This document shows positions 8,100 through 16,800 of a stretch of DNA of 64,000 nt, in pieces. Each line of letters opens with the position of its first letter. The stretch's first letter is position 1. Source of the stretch: Bacteroidota bacterium (GTDB taxonomy: Bacteria; Bacteroidota; Bacteroidia; Chitinophagales; Saprospiraceae); NCBI GenBank assembly GCA_029557915.1, contig JAKQHS010000190.1:1-64000 (forward strand), given 5' to 3'. The translations under genes were made by a program, and so were the position numbers. The notes under the pieces were generated by a model. It did no database searches and was not told the DNA's origin. It saw only the letters and a list, made by a program, of their open reading frames with translations.

Positions 8100-10419
8100 C
8101 TATCCTGTAATCCATTTTGAACGTGATATTTCTTGGGGCGTCCATCAGGGCCGGACGGCTTGAATATTCCTCATTTAATAGATTTTTCAGGATCAGGTTA
8201 AAGGTGAAGGGCTTCCATTTCCTGGCAATGCGCAGGTCCATGACCGTATACCCCTTATGCACTTCCCGGAACGCTTTCAGACCGCTGATGACCAGTTCAA
8301 AGATGGCATCAATGGCTTCCATCCGGCTGGTGTACAATATGCCGCTCCCCAGGATCCAGTCGCCGAAGGCATCCTCGACATCCAGCTTAAACAAATGCCG
8401 GGACCGGTATTTGAGGATATTAAAATCCGCCGAGGACCGCCGGTTGTCTTCTTCCGTAAAATGGACAAACTTTGGGTTAATATAGGTGTACCCCCCCAGG
8501 AAGGACCAACGGTGCCTGCCGGTGGAACCCGCACCCAGACTCAGCTCATAACCCTTGATGTCGGTGTTGCCAATGTTCTGGGACTGAAACCCTTTGACAA
8601 AGCCGGTAAAAACAAATTCCATCATATCCCGGTACCTGGACCAGAACAAGGCCCCGTCCACAAAGCCGGTCAGCCGGTTTATCCGGAAACCCTGTTTGGC
8701 TCCGATCTCCGCAGTCCAGCCGGTCTCACTTTTCAAGCCTGGGTTGGGGGAAATAAATGTGGAGCCAAAACTAGTGGTGATAAATTGTTCGGTCAGGGTG
8801 GGAAAACGGAAACCCTGGCCCAGGGAAGCCCGGAGAAAAGTCCCTTCTCCCACCTTCGTGTTCAGCCCCAGCCGGAAAAGATTTTTATGGTCCCTTTTTT
8901 TGCCCCCCAAAAGGGTATCGCCGGCCAGGACCTCGGGCCGGCTGAGGCGGTAGTCCTCCCAACGCCAGCCCAGCGATACGGTGGTACCGGACCCGAGTTT
9001 TTTTTCTGCCTGGATATAAGCGGCAGCCTGGTTCGATTTCAACGGTAGAAGGTTAAGTAAGGGGCTCTCACTCCTGTTGTGGGCGTACACCAGTCCCGCC
9101 GTCGTGACCAGTTTAAGACCGGTCCAGGCCTTTTGGAACCGGTATTCACCGTACCAGAGCGAGGAACTGTTGGATTGGCCGCTGGAAACGGAATTGTCGA
9201 CCACATAGACCCTGGACAAAAAACTATGCTTGTTTCCCCTTTGATCAAAATAGTGGACGTAGGGATCGACATGGTACCTGAATGAATTGGATTGACTCAG
9301 CGTGAGGGAATCCGGACGGTAAAACGCATGGACCCCGTCTTTCCAATAAAAAAAGCTGTTACCTTCCCGGTTGTTTATATTAAAATGAGTTCCGGCTACC
9401 AGGCGGTCGGTGATCCTGTATTGCACACTGCCGTTGACCCTTTGATAATCGGATCGGGAAGTCTGGTTATAACTTTTGTTGTTCAGGGCATAAAGGCCCC
9501 CGACCAGGTCCCATTTTCCGGCCTTGCGCGCATGGCTCAGGGACATTCCGGCCGTATAAGGCGCTGAAGACCACCATTGCTGGGATTTGTCCTTTGGGGC
9601 CATCACGGGGTTGTAAAACAGGGAAGCCCGGGTGAGGGGCTCCGTCCTTGCGAAAGCGGTCCTTACATGGACCAGGCCGTTGAGTGCGGCCGAACCATAT
9701 ATTGCCGAAGCGGCTCCCTTAATCACTTCAATCTGTTCAATATTTTCTACCGGGAGGTCGTCCCAGTTGGGATAACCAGCATCGGCCTGCAGCGCGGGGA
9801 TATCATTGACCATCAACAATACCCGGCTGCCTGCCCCGTAACTAAAGCCTGAACCCCCGCGTATATTGGCCTGGTCGCCAATCATGTTGAGCCCGGGTAC
9901 CTTATCCAGGACTTCATCCACAGAAGTGGAATTGAGGTGATCGATCAGGCCTTTTTTGATCAGTTCGAGGGAGACCGTGCTCTCCCCCAGCGGTTTTTGG
10001 TAGCGGGAATCGCTGATCACCGCGGTCTCAAGGATCCCGATAAGGGCTTCCAGCCTGATATCCATTTCGGCCCAGCCTGAGGGCGGAATTGTTATGTCCA
10101 CCGACCTGGTCTTGAATCCAATGTAGGAAATGGTCACCAGGTAGTTTCCGGGTTCCAAAGCCAACTGGAAATGCCCTTCAAAATCGGTAAAAATGCCTCG
10201 TTCACCGATCCGGACGGTTGCCCCGGCCAGGCCATTGCCCGTTTCCTGTTCCATCACAGTCCCTCTGAAACCGGTCTGGGCATACAAGCCTGAAAGCAAA
10301 ACCAGGTTGAAAAGGATCACGAACAAGCCGGGAGGCGTGGCCTTAAATCGCCTGCGTTGTATCTTCGCAAAACGAATCAGATGGTAAACTTCAAAAAATT
10401 TCAGGGATGAAAAAATCAT
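8092..10419 (-). CDS. TonB-dependent receptor with carboxypeptidase-regulatory domain
   Basis: An outer-membrane beta-barrel importer energised by TonB. It has a hydrophobic signal-like stretch ending in LLSGLYAQ, a carboxypeptidase-regulatory-like domain (about 50-130, GTVMEQETGNGLAGATVRIG and YIGFKTRSVDI), a plug (about 145-255: VDEVLDKVPGLN, NIRGGSGFSYGAGSRVLLMV, IEVIKGAASAIYGSAALNG) and a barrel ending in a strand FKMDYRIEK. The substrate cannot be read; LPVENIEQIEVIKG is shared by siderophore and vitamin B12 receptors. The start is doubtful: ATG 10419 lies inside the divergent gene that begins at 10407, and it precedes the signal sequence by about 30 residues including RRRF. There is no later ATG before the signal peptide, so either a non-ATG start is used or the two 5' ends truly overlap by 13 nt. 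Confidence 0.9.
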   Translation of the reverse strand: MIFSSLKFFEVYHLIRFAKIQRRRFKATPPGLFVILFNLVLLSGLYAQTGFRGTVMEQETGNGLAGATVRIGERGIFTDFEGHFQLALEPGNYLVTISYIGFKTRSVDITIPPSGWAEMDIRLEALIGILETAVISDSRYQKPLGESTVSLELIKKGLIDHLNSTSVDEVLDKVPGLNMIGDQANIRGGSGFSYGAGSRVLLMVNDIPALQADAGYPNWDDLPVENIEQIEVIKGAASAIYGSAALNGLVHVRTAFARTEPLTRASLFYNPVMAPKDKSQQWWSSAPYTAGMSLSHARKAGKWDLVGGLYALNNKSYNQTSRSDYQRVNGSVQYRITDRLVAGTHFNINNREGNSFFYWKDGVHAFYRPDSLTLSQSNSFRYHVDPYVHYFDQRGNKHSFLSRVYVVDNSVSSGQSNSSSLWYGEYRFQKAWTGLKLVTTAGLVYAHNRSESPLLNLLPLKSNQAAAYIQAEKKLGSGTTVSLGWRWEDYRLSRPEVLAGDTLLGGKKRDHKNLFRLGLNTKVGEGTFLRASLGQGFRFPTLTEQFITTSFGSTFISPNPGLKSETGWTAEIGAKQGFRINRLTGFVDGALFWSRYRDMMEFVFTGFVKGFQSQNIGNTDIKGYELSLGAGSTGRHRWSFLGGYTYINPKFVHFTEEDNRRSSADFNILKYRSRHLFKLDVEDAFGDWILGSGILYTSRMEAIDAIFELVISGLKAFREVHKGYTVMDLRIARKWKPFTFNLILKNLLNEEYSSRPALMDAPRNITFKMDYRIEK
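10360..10367 (+). promoter_or_regulatory. Candidate variant -7 box for the T9SS substrate gene
   Basis: TATCTTCG differs from TAnnTTTG at one base. The same octamer occurs before the genes at 14562 (plus) and 28917 (minus). It lies inside the 5' end of the opposite TonB receptor reading frame, another sign that that start is set too early. Confidence 0.35.
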
Positions 10420-11231
10420 GGGTCCTTTTTATTCTTGCCTCTTTCCAAATGTACAATATCCGGGCGCAAAACCCCGCCTGCCTTCCGGACCCCGTGTACA
10501 AAGACAGTACGGCAGGCATATATCCGCGGCCTTATAACGACAGTACCATGACGGGGGGCATCACCCGGCCTGTTTGTATCGGCCAGGATTATGAATATCC
10601 CCTCACGGTCAATATTCCCGATCTGATTACGGTCCCCTTTGGCAATACGACCATCACCATAGGTCTTGAAAGCGCCATCCTGGATACCTCTAATGCGGTA
10701 TCCGGCCTGCCTAAAGGGATCCGGTATCATTGTAACCCGGGCAATTGTATCATGGCAAAAAACCAGTTGGGCTGTGTCGTGCTGAAAGGAAGGGCCACGG
10801 AGGAAAATACCCCGGGCACTTATGATCTGGTTATAAATCTAAAACTCATCACCCAGGCAGGCTCTTTCGATGTGGCCTTTCCCGGGCCATTTTTTCCCGG
10901 TAAGTATTTTCTGACGGTCACCGAACCCGGATCCCAGGCCTGCCTGACCAGCCCGGCCAGGGAACTTCAGGCGGACCAGGTGAGCCACCGTGCCTTTCCC
11001 GTTCCGGCCGACGATCAATTAAATATAAGAGTGCATGCCTTCCAGCCTGGACAGGGTCATCTGATCCTCCGGGACCTCTCTGGAAGGACGCTTTCTGATA
11101 TGCCGATGAGTCTGGACAAGGGGGAGAATTCATTTTCCATCCCGGTCAGCCACCTTCAAAACGGGACTTACTGGTATACTTTACAAATAGGCCAATCGGT
11201 AAATACCCGGCGTTTTTCGGTCTTGCATTGA
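10407..11231 (+). CDS. Secreted protein with T9SS type A C-terminal sorting domain
   Basis: A 274-residue exported protein of unknown role. It has a signal peptide (about 1-20, MKKSWVLFILASFQMYNIRA), a Cys-containing immunoglobulin-like region (CLPDP, RPVCIGQDYEYPL, YHCNPGNCIM, NQLGCVVLKG) and a C-terminal domain from about 197 that fits T9SS type A signals: FPVPADDQLNIRV, then LRDLSGRTLSDM and HLQNGTYWYTLQ, ending in a beta strand RRFSVL. Such domains direct passage through the T9SS outer-membrane pore and are then cleaved. The six or so cysteines suggest disulphides outside the cell. Its partner, if any, is not adjacent; it converges on an unknown gene three bases away. Confidence 0.8.
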   Translation: MKKSWVLFILASFQMYNIRAQNPACLPDPVYKDSTAGIYPRPYNDSTMTGGITRPVCIGQDYEYPLTVNIPDLITVPFGNTTITIGLESAILDTSNAVSGLPKGIRYHCNPGNCIMAKNQLGCVVLKGRATEENTPGTYDLVINLKLITQAGSFDVAFPGPFFPGKYFLTVTEPGSQACLTSPARELQADQVSHRAFPVPADDQLNIRVHAFQPGQGHLILRDLSGRTLSDMPMSLDKGENSFSIPVSHLQNGTYWYTLQIGQSVNTRRFSVLH

Positions 11232-11234
11232 GGA

Positions 11235-11729
11235 TTATTCCTCTTCATCCCCGTTTTCCTGGTCTTCGTATTCCACCGGGTTGATCATGGGCAGCTTCAC
11301 CCATTTTGATTCTTCGGGGTTTACCGCCATGAAGCCAAGGAATCCACCGGAAGCTTTGGCTATTTCCTGGGCAAAGCGTACAAAGCCCCGGTACAGGAAG
11401 GCACCGGCCTTGGGGTGCAGCTTTGCAAGGATGGGGTTGAGTTGAGCCAGTTTTCCGGATATGGTTTCTCCGCGCAGCGCGGCATCTTCAGGCAGTTCCG
11501 AATTGAATTTTGCCAGTAAAGGCTCAAATTGTTCTTCGACCTTTTCGTAAAAGGCCTGGAGGTATTCCGGGGAGTTATAGGTCCGGATATGGGTTATTTT
11601 TTTGGCCAGATCCAGTTCTTTGACATCCAGCGTATTATCCGCTTTTCCGATCAGGATGGCAATAAGGGGAAGGGCGTTTGTCAGCGATTGAACCTCGTTT
11701 TCATTCAAAGATTTGAGAGCATTGGACAT
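11235..11729 (-). CDS. Conserved hypothetical helical protein
   Basis: Not recognised. The likely product of 164 residues starts at ATG 11729 (MSNALKSLNENEV); an upstream in-frame ATG at 11768 would add 13 residues. The sequence is mostly helical with ALPLIAILIGKADNTLDVKE near the N-terminus, which loosely recalls the first metal-binding helix pair of TerB-like domains (a short acidic loop after a hydrophobic helix), and an acidic tail EDQENGDEEE. No signal peptide, so cytosolic. It is expressed away from mutS, and its 3' end nearly touches the T9SS substrate gene. Confidence 0.7.
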   Translation of the reverse strand: MSNALKSLNENEVQSLTNALPLIAILIGKADNTLDVKELDLAKKITHIRTYNSPEYLQAFYEKVEEQFEPLLAKFNSELPEDAALRGETISGKLAQLNPILAKLHPKAGAFLYRGFVRFAQEIAKASGGFLGFMAVNPEESKWVKLPMINPVEYEDQENGDEEE

Positions 11730-11850
11730 ATCATCAATTTTATTAATATTCGGGGTAAAGATAAGCACGAATTGATTAATTTCTGCTGAACAGGGACAAG
11801 TGAAAGAGCCGGCCGCTCCGGGCTTTAGAACGGATTTGGGAGCAACTGTT

Positions 11851-11858
11851 TAAATTTG
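11851..11858 (+). promoter_or_regulatory. Candidate -7 box for mutS
   Basis: TAAATTTG, an exact TAnnTTTG match, ends 14 nt before the TTG start of mutS. A TTTG at 11835-11838 is too close to be a normal -33 element. Confidence 0.4.
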
Positions 11859-11872
11859 CCCAAAAGCAGGGA

Positions 11873-14512
11873 TTGGCCAGACCATCGAAAAATACAAAGT
11901 CCGTTGCCAGGGAAGAAGGGACCACTACCCCATTGCTGAGCCAGTATGCCCAGGTCAAAAGCAAGTATCCCGACGCCATCCTGCTGTTCAGGGTTGGCGA
12001 CTTTTATGAAACTTTTGGTGAAGATGCCATCGTGGCCGCCCGGGTGCTTGGGATCATTCAAACCAAAAGAAACAACGGGGCTACGGTCACGGAACTCGCG
12101 GGCTTCCCTTACCATGCCCTGAACCTGTACCTGCCCAAACTTATAAAAGCCGGATACCGGGTAGCGATCTGCGAGCAAATGGAAAAACCAGTCCCTGGAA
12201 GGGTGGTTCGCAGGGCGGTGACGGAAATGATCACTCCCGGTGTGATCACGGGGGACCAGTTTCTTGACCAGAAAAAAAATAATTTCCTGGGCTGCCTGTA
12301 TTTTGGAAACAAATCCAGGCACGGTCTGGCCTTCATCGATATCTCCACCGGGGAATTTCTGGTGGCTGAAGGCGACACTTCCTATGTTGAAAAACTGCTC
12401 CAGGGATTTAATCCGGCCGAAATCATTCTGGCCAGAAACAGTGCACGGTTATTTGAATCCACCTGGGGCAATGCCTATTACACCTATCCGGTCGATGACT
12501 GGATCTTTCAACATGCGTACGCCAGGGAAAAATTGCTGGAACAATTTGAAGTGCACAGCCTCAAAGGGTTTGGCATCGAGGACATGGACCTTGCCCAGGT
12601 GGCTGCCGGAGCTGCTTTGCATTACCTCAAAACGACTGAAAACCAAATCAGGCATATCCGCAATATTCAACGCATACCGGAATCCGAGTACGTCTGGCTC
12701 GACCGCTTCACCATCCGGAACCTGGAATTGCTGGAAAGCCCCCTTGACAAAGGAAAATCCTTTTTACAGGTTATGGACCAGACCTTGTCCCCCATGGGTT
12801 CCCGGTTGATGTATAAATGGGTGATGTTTCCTCTGCTGGATCTCAGGTCGATTAACCAAAGACTGGATGCCGTGACCTATTTTCACCGGCAATACGATCA
12901 GCTGGACCGCTATGGATCCCTGATCAGGCAGGTGGGAGACCTGGAAAGGCTCATCAACAGGGCGGCCATGGACCGGATCAGCCCGAGAGAAACCGTCCAG
13001 TTGCGCCGCGCCCTGGAAGCCCTTCCCCCCTTCAAAGACTTGCTGGTCTCCTCGGGAAACGAAGAGTTGAGGCACCACGGCGAAGCCCTTCAATTATGCG
13101 CCGAACTAAGGACGAACATTGAAGAGAAGATCAAGGAGGATGCGCCGGCTCTGACCAATAAAGGCGGCATTTTCAAGGAGGGTTGTGATGCCGCGCTGGA
13201 TGAACACCGCTATGTGGTGCAGCATGCCCAGGAACTTCTGCTCCAACTTCAACAACAGGAATATGAAAAGACCGGGATCCCGCTCAAGGTGGGCTTCAAC
13301 AGCGTCTTCGGTTATTACCTCGAAGTGACCAACCGGTACAAGGACCAGGTCCCGCCGGGCTGGGTAAGGAAACAGACCCTGGCAAACGGGGAACGATTCG
13401 TAACCGATGAATTGAAAAAACTGGAAAACCAGATCCTGGGCGCGGAAGAAAAAATCATTGACCTGGAGGAAAGTCTTTTCCGGGACCTGGTGAACCTGAT
13501 CAAGGAGTACGTCCATCCCATCCAACACGATGCCCAACTCATTGCCCGGGTCGATTGCCTGATGTCCTTTGCCCGCCTGGCCTATCAGAATCAATACCAC
13601 CGTCCGGTGCTGGACGACAGTTATATCATCGATATCCGGCAAGGCAGGCATCCCGTAATCGAAAAAAACCTTCCTCCCGGGGAAACCTATGTGCCGAACG
13701 ATCTTTATCTGGACAATGAAAACCAGCAGATCCTGATGATCACCGGGCCCAATATGTCAGGAAAATCGGCCATTTTGCGCCAAACCGCCCTGATCTGCCT
13801 GATGGCCCAAATGGGTAGTTTTGTCCCGGCTGAATCGGCGATCATCGGCATCATAGACAAGATTTTTACCCGGGTAGGCGCCTCGGACAATATCTCAAGC
13901 GGAGAGTCCACGTTCATGGTGGAAATGAACGAAACGGCCCTCATCCTCAACAATACCTCCGCCCGAAGCCTGATCCTGTTGGATGAAATCGGGAGAGGCA
14001 CGAGTACTTACGACGGGATATCCATTGCCTGGGCCATCGCGGAATTCCTCCACGATAGCCCTGCCAGGCCCAAAACCCTTTTTGCCACCCATTACCATGA
14101 GCTGAACGAACTGGCCGATAAACACCCTAGGATCAAGAACTTCCATGTGTCCACCAAGGAAGTCGGCAACAAGGTCATATTTCTCCGGCTGCTCAAAGAA
14201 GGCGGGGTCCGGCACAGCTTTGGGATCCATGTCGCCCGTATGGCGGGAATGCCCCAGAGTGTGGTCAGCCGGGCGCATAATATTCTCAAACACCTGGAGC
14301 AAAAATCCATTGAGGCTGCGGGTCCTGATACAAAAACGGCCGATAAGCTTAAAGGCATGCCCGCCCCCTTCCAACTCAATATATTTGAAAGTTCCGACCC
14401 AAGGGCGCAGGCCGTGATCAGGATGCTTGAAGAAACCGATATCGACCGGCTCAGCCCCATCGAAAGCCTGATGAAGCTCAATGAAATCAAGGGGATGCTG
14501 AAAGAAAATTAA
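11873..14512 (+). CDS. mutS: DNA mismatch repair protein MutS
   Basis: Recognises mispaired bases and small loops and starts repair through MutL. The 879-residue chain has the mismatch-reading Phe-X-Glu motif GDFYETF (Phe44, Glu46), connector and lever domains, a clamp region (FNSVFGYYLEVTNRY) and the ATPase: Walker A GPNMSGKSAILRQT near 624, then STFMVEMNE, Walker B LILLDEIGRGTSTYDG, and the signature ATHYHELNEL. A C-terminal helix-turn-helix segment (SPIESLMKLNEIKGML) completes it. The start is TTG at 11873; it gives the expected short leader before TPLLSQYAQVKSKYPD, and no ATG lies nearby. The gene is followed 50 bases on by a gene with its own promoter. Confidence 0.97.
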   Translation: MARPSKNTKSVAREEGTTTPLLSQYAQVKSKYPDAILLFRVGDFYETFGEDAIVAARVLGIIQTKRNNGATVTELAGFPYHALNLYLPKLIKAGYRVAICEQMEKPVPGRVVRRAVTEMITPGVITGDQFLDQKKNNFLGCLYFGNKSRHGLAFIDISTGEFLVAEGDTSYVEKLLQGFNPAEIILARNSARLFESTWGNAYYTYPVDDWIFQHAYAREKLLEQFEVHSLKGFGIEDMDLAQVAAGAALHYLKTTENQIRHIRNIQRIPESEYVWLDRFTIRNLELLESPLDKGKSFLQVMDQTLSPMGSRLMYKWVMFPLLDLRSINQRLDAVTYFHRQYDQLDRYGSLIRQVGDLERLINRAAMDRISPRETVQLRRALEALPPFKDLLVSSGNEELRHHGEALQLCAELRTNIEEKIKEDAPALTNKGGIFKEGCDAALDEHRYVVQHAQELLLQLQQQEYEKTGIPLKVGFNSVFGYYLEVTNRYKDQVPPGWVRKQTLANGERFVTDELKKLENQILGAEEKIIDLEESLFRDLVNLIKEYVHPIQHDAQLIARVDCLMSFARLAYQNQYHRPVLDDSYIIDIRQGRHPVIEKNLPPGETYVPNDLYLDNENQQILMITGPNMSGKSAILRQTALICLMAQMGSFVPAESAIIGIIDKIFTRVGASDNISSGESTFMVEMNETALILNNTSARSLILLDEIGRGTSTYDGISIAWAIAEFLHDSPARPKTLFATHYHELNELADKHPRIKNFHVSTKEVGNKVIFLRLLKEGGVRHSFGIHVARMAGMPQSVVSRAHNILKHLEQKSIEAAGPDTKTADKLKGMPAPFQLNIFESSDPRAQAVIRMLEETDIDRLSPIESLMKLNEIKGMLKEN

Positions 14513-14543
14513 TTTCCCGCTTTTTGCCTGATCTCATAGCGTG

Positions 14544-14551
14544 TATCTTCG
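14544..14551 (+). promoter_or_regulatory. Candidate variant -7 box for the HhH/barrel gene
   Basis: TATCTTCG (one mismatch to TAnnTTTG) ends 10 nt before ATG 14562. It overlaps an in-frame GTG at 14541, which is therefore unlikely to be the start. Confidence 0.4.
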
Positions 14552-14561
14552 GGTACACACT

Positions 14562-16661
14562 ATGATCACCTTCACTTCGCGGGGACTGGTTCCCCTATTC
14601 ATTCTATCTGCATGGCCCGCACCTTCCTTCCTGCTATATGCACAACAGGACAGCGCTTCCTGGAAGCCCACAACCCTTCCTTTTGAAGAGGCTCTTCAAT
14701 CCCTTGCCGAACATGGTGAAAATCCGGACGATACAGACCTGGGTTTAGCTACAGAACTTCTTGAATCATGGAGAAAAAAGCCTCTGAATATCAATGACCC
14801 GGACCATCCGGATCTTCAGGATTTCCTCTTGCTTGATCCGGTCCGGCTGGAAGCTCTCAGGCATTATATCCGCAGCCAAGGGCCTCTGATCAGCCTTTAC
14901 GAACTGCAGGTGGTGCCCGGTTTCGATACCGAACTGATCAGGCGGATCAGCCCTTTCATCCAGCTTCGGCCCGACCTGGACCGATTCACCATCAGTCTTC
15001 GGGACCAGTTTCTCTCCAGCCAGCATCAATGGTTGATCAGACTGAGCCGCAATTTAGAACCGTTGACTGGTTCAGGTACCGCCGCAGGGACTGGATTTAC
15101 AGGCAGCCCATTGGCTCTGTTGGTCCGATTCAGGCATTTTTATGAAAACCGTATGAGCATCGGCTTCCTGGGTGAAAAAGACCCTGGGGAAACTTTTTTC
15201 CGAAAAGACAACAAGGCGGGTTTCGACCATTATTCTTTCCACGCAGGGATCCGGCAGGTCGGCAGAATTCTTGAAGAGCTGGTGGTGGGTGATTACACGG
15301 TAAGCCTTGGCCAGGGTTTGTTGATGCATGCCGGCATGGGGGGAAGGAAGGGGGCCTTGGTTACAGGGATCAGGAAACCGGACCGCGTGTTCAAACCGTA
15401 TACCGCGGCCGGTGAGTTTAATTATTTTCGAGGGCTTTGCGCCCTATTAAAACCGAAACCCCCTTTTCAGCTGGCCGTTTTTTATTCCAACCGTCAAAAG
15501 GATGCCAATACCGGGTCCGCTTCCATGCAGGGACTTGGAGTGATCACCGGTTTTCTGGAAAGCGGATATCACCGGAGCCCTGCCGAACTGGAAGATGAAA
15601 AAAGAGTGAACGAACAAATGGCGGGCGGTTCGGTCAGGCATCGCTGGAGATCGGGCCATCTCGCCATCAATCTGGTTTCGAGCCGCTATGACAAGTTTTT
15701 CAAAAAGAAGGAATCGGCTTACACGGCTTTCTCTTTTTCAGGGCATAAGTTGACCCAGGCCAGCCTGGACTGGGGAATAAAATTCAGGCATTTCAATTGG
15801 TTTAGCGAAACGGCGTTCAGCAGCCCGGCCGGGATCGCCATTGTCTCCGGCTTGCAGACCAGCCTCGACAAAAGACTGGATCTAGCCCTTCTTTACCGCA
15901 GGTATGATAAAAAATACCACTCCTTTAATGCCAACGCCTTTGGCGAATTTGCGGATCCGGTCAACGAAGAGGGTTTTTATGCAGGCCTTCAATTCGCACC
16001 GGCATCCAGATGGAAAATCAACGCCTATTGGGATTTCTGGGTCCGGCCCTGGTACAGTTATCAGGCCGACGGTCCGTCGGCCGGCAACGAACAACTCGTC
16101 CGGGTCCAATATGCCGTGAGGTATAAAATGGATTCTTACCTTCAGTTGCGGTTCAGGTCGGGTGAGGAAAACGGTATGGAACCTTCCGTTTTAACTCCGC
16201 TCCTTGAACGAAGACAGGCGCAAATCAGGATCCATCTGAATTTATTCCACGGGAAAGGCCTGGAAACACGAAGCCGCATCGAATTCAACAGGAATAAGCT
16301 GGCCGGAGCAAAGGCGTCCACGGGTTTCCTGGCTTTTCAGGATCTTTTATATCAACCGGTGCAGTCCGTGTTTTCCGGAACAGCCAGATTCTGCTTTTTT
16401 TCGACCAGGGACTATGATTCACGAATTTACGCCTATGAAAACGACCTCCTGTACAACTATAGTGTCCCCGCATTCAGCGGAAAGGGCTTGAGACTGTATT
16501 TGAACCAGCGATGGGCCCTGTCCAAACAACTGGTTCTGGAAGGAAGGTGGGCCTGCACTTTTAAATTTAAAAGCCGCTTGAAAGATCCCGATTCCTATGA
16601 AAATGAAGGAAATAAGAACATGACCCTGAAGTTTCAATGCAGGTGGCAATTTGGAATTTAG
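14562..16661 (+). CDS. Helix-hairpin-helix domain protein with predicted outer-membrane barrel
   Basis: A 699-residue exported protein of a family common in Bacteroidota but without a known role. After a signal peptide (about 1-28, ending FLLYAQ) there are two helix-hairpin-helix units (about 75-140) of the ComEA type: KPLNINDPDHPDLQDFLLL and GPLISLYELQVVPGFDTELI. The rest reads as alternating beta strands with many aromatic residues, finishing in LKFQCRWQFGI, typical of an outer-membrane barrel. HhH units usually bind DNA, which would fit DNA uptake at the surface, but this is inference; they might also act in protein contacts. ATG 14562 was chosen because an upstream GTG lies within the probable promoter. 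The stop codon is followed immediately by an octamer array. Confidence 0.75.
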   Translation: MITFTSRGLVPLFILSAWPAPSFLLYAQQDSASWKPTTLPFEEALQSLAEHGENPDDTDLGLATELLESWRKKPLNINDPDHPDLQDFLLLDPVRLEALRHYIRSQGPLISLYELQVVPGFDTELIRRISPFIQLRPDLDRFTISLRDQFLSSQHQWLIRLSRNLEPLTGSGTAAGTGFTGSPLALLVRFRHFYENRMSIGFLGEKDPGETFFRKDNKAGFDHYSFHAGIRQVGRILEELVVGDYTVSLGQGLLMHAGMGGRKGALVTGIRKPDRVFKPYTAAGEFNYFRGLCALLKPKPPFQLAVFYSNRQKDANTGSASMQGLGVITGFLESGYHRSPAELEDEKRVNEQMAGGSVRHRWRSGHLAINLVSSRYDKFFKKKESAYTAFSFSGHKLTQASLDWGIKFRHFNWFSETAFSSPAGIAIVSGLQTSLDKRLDLALLYRRYDKKYHSFNANAFGEFADPVNEEGFYAGLQFAPASRWKINAYWDFWVRPWYSYQADGPSAGNEQLVRVQYAVRYKMDSYLQLRFRSGEENGMEPSVLTPLLERRQAQIRIHLNLFHGKGLETRSRIEFNRNKLAGAKASTGFLAFQDLLYQPVQSVFSGTARFCFFSTRDYDSRIYAYENDLLYNYSVPAFSGKGLRLYLNQRWALSKQLVLEGRWACTFKFKSRLKDPDSYENEGNKNMTLKFQCRWQFGI

Positions 16662-16665
16662 TTAA

Positions 16666-16705
16666 CAAGTTGGCAAGTTGGCAAGTTAGCAAGTTGGCAA
16701 GTTGG
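16666..16705. repeat. Octamer array, five CAAGTTGG units
   Basis: Five contiguous 8-nt units (CAAGTTGG four times, CAAGTTAG once, as the third) begin five bases after the stop of the HhH/barrel gene and end before the yidC promoter. Confidence 0.9.
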
Positions 16706-16750
16706 GTTGACTGGCCGCAGACCCGGGTCTTTCCGGTCATGCGCTGATTC

Positions 16751-16781
16751 TTGTCCATCGCATAAACTAAATGTACCTTTG
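16751..16781 (+). promoter_or_regulatory. Promoter of yidC
   Basis: A -33 TTG (16751-16753), a 20-nt spacer and a -7 box TACCTTTG (16774-16781) match the Bacteroidota consensus TTG-N17-23-TAnnTTTG. It is the best promoter in the window and fixes the yidC start downstream of it. Confidence 0.75.
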
Positions 16782-16800
16782 CGGCTCTTTAATAACTATA

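Noticed and set aside
8257-9048. 263-codon plus-strand frame inside the TonB receptor
   Set aside because: Antisense to the receptor barrel; no recognisable domain and no promoter.
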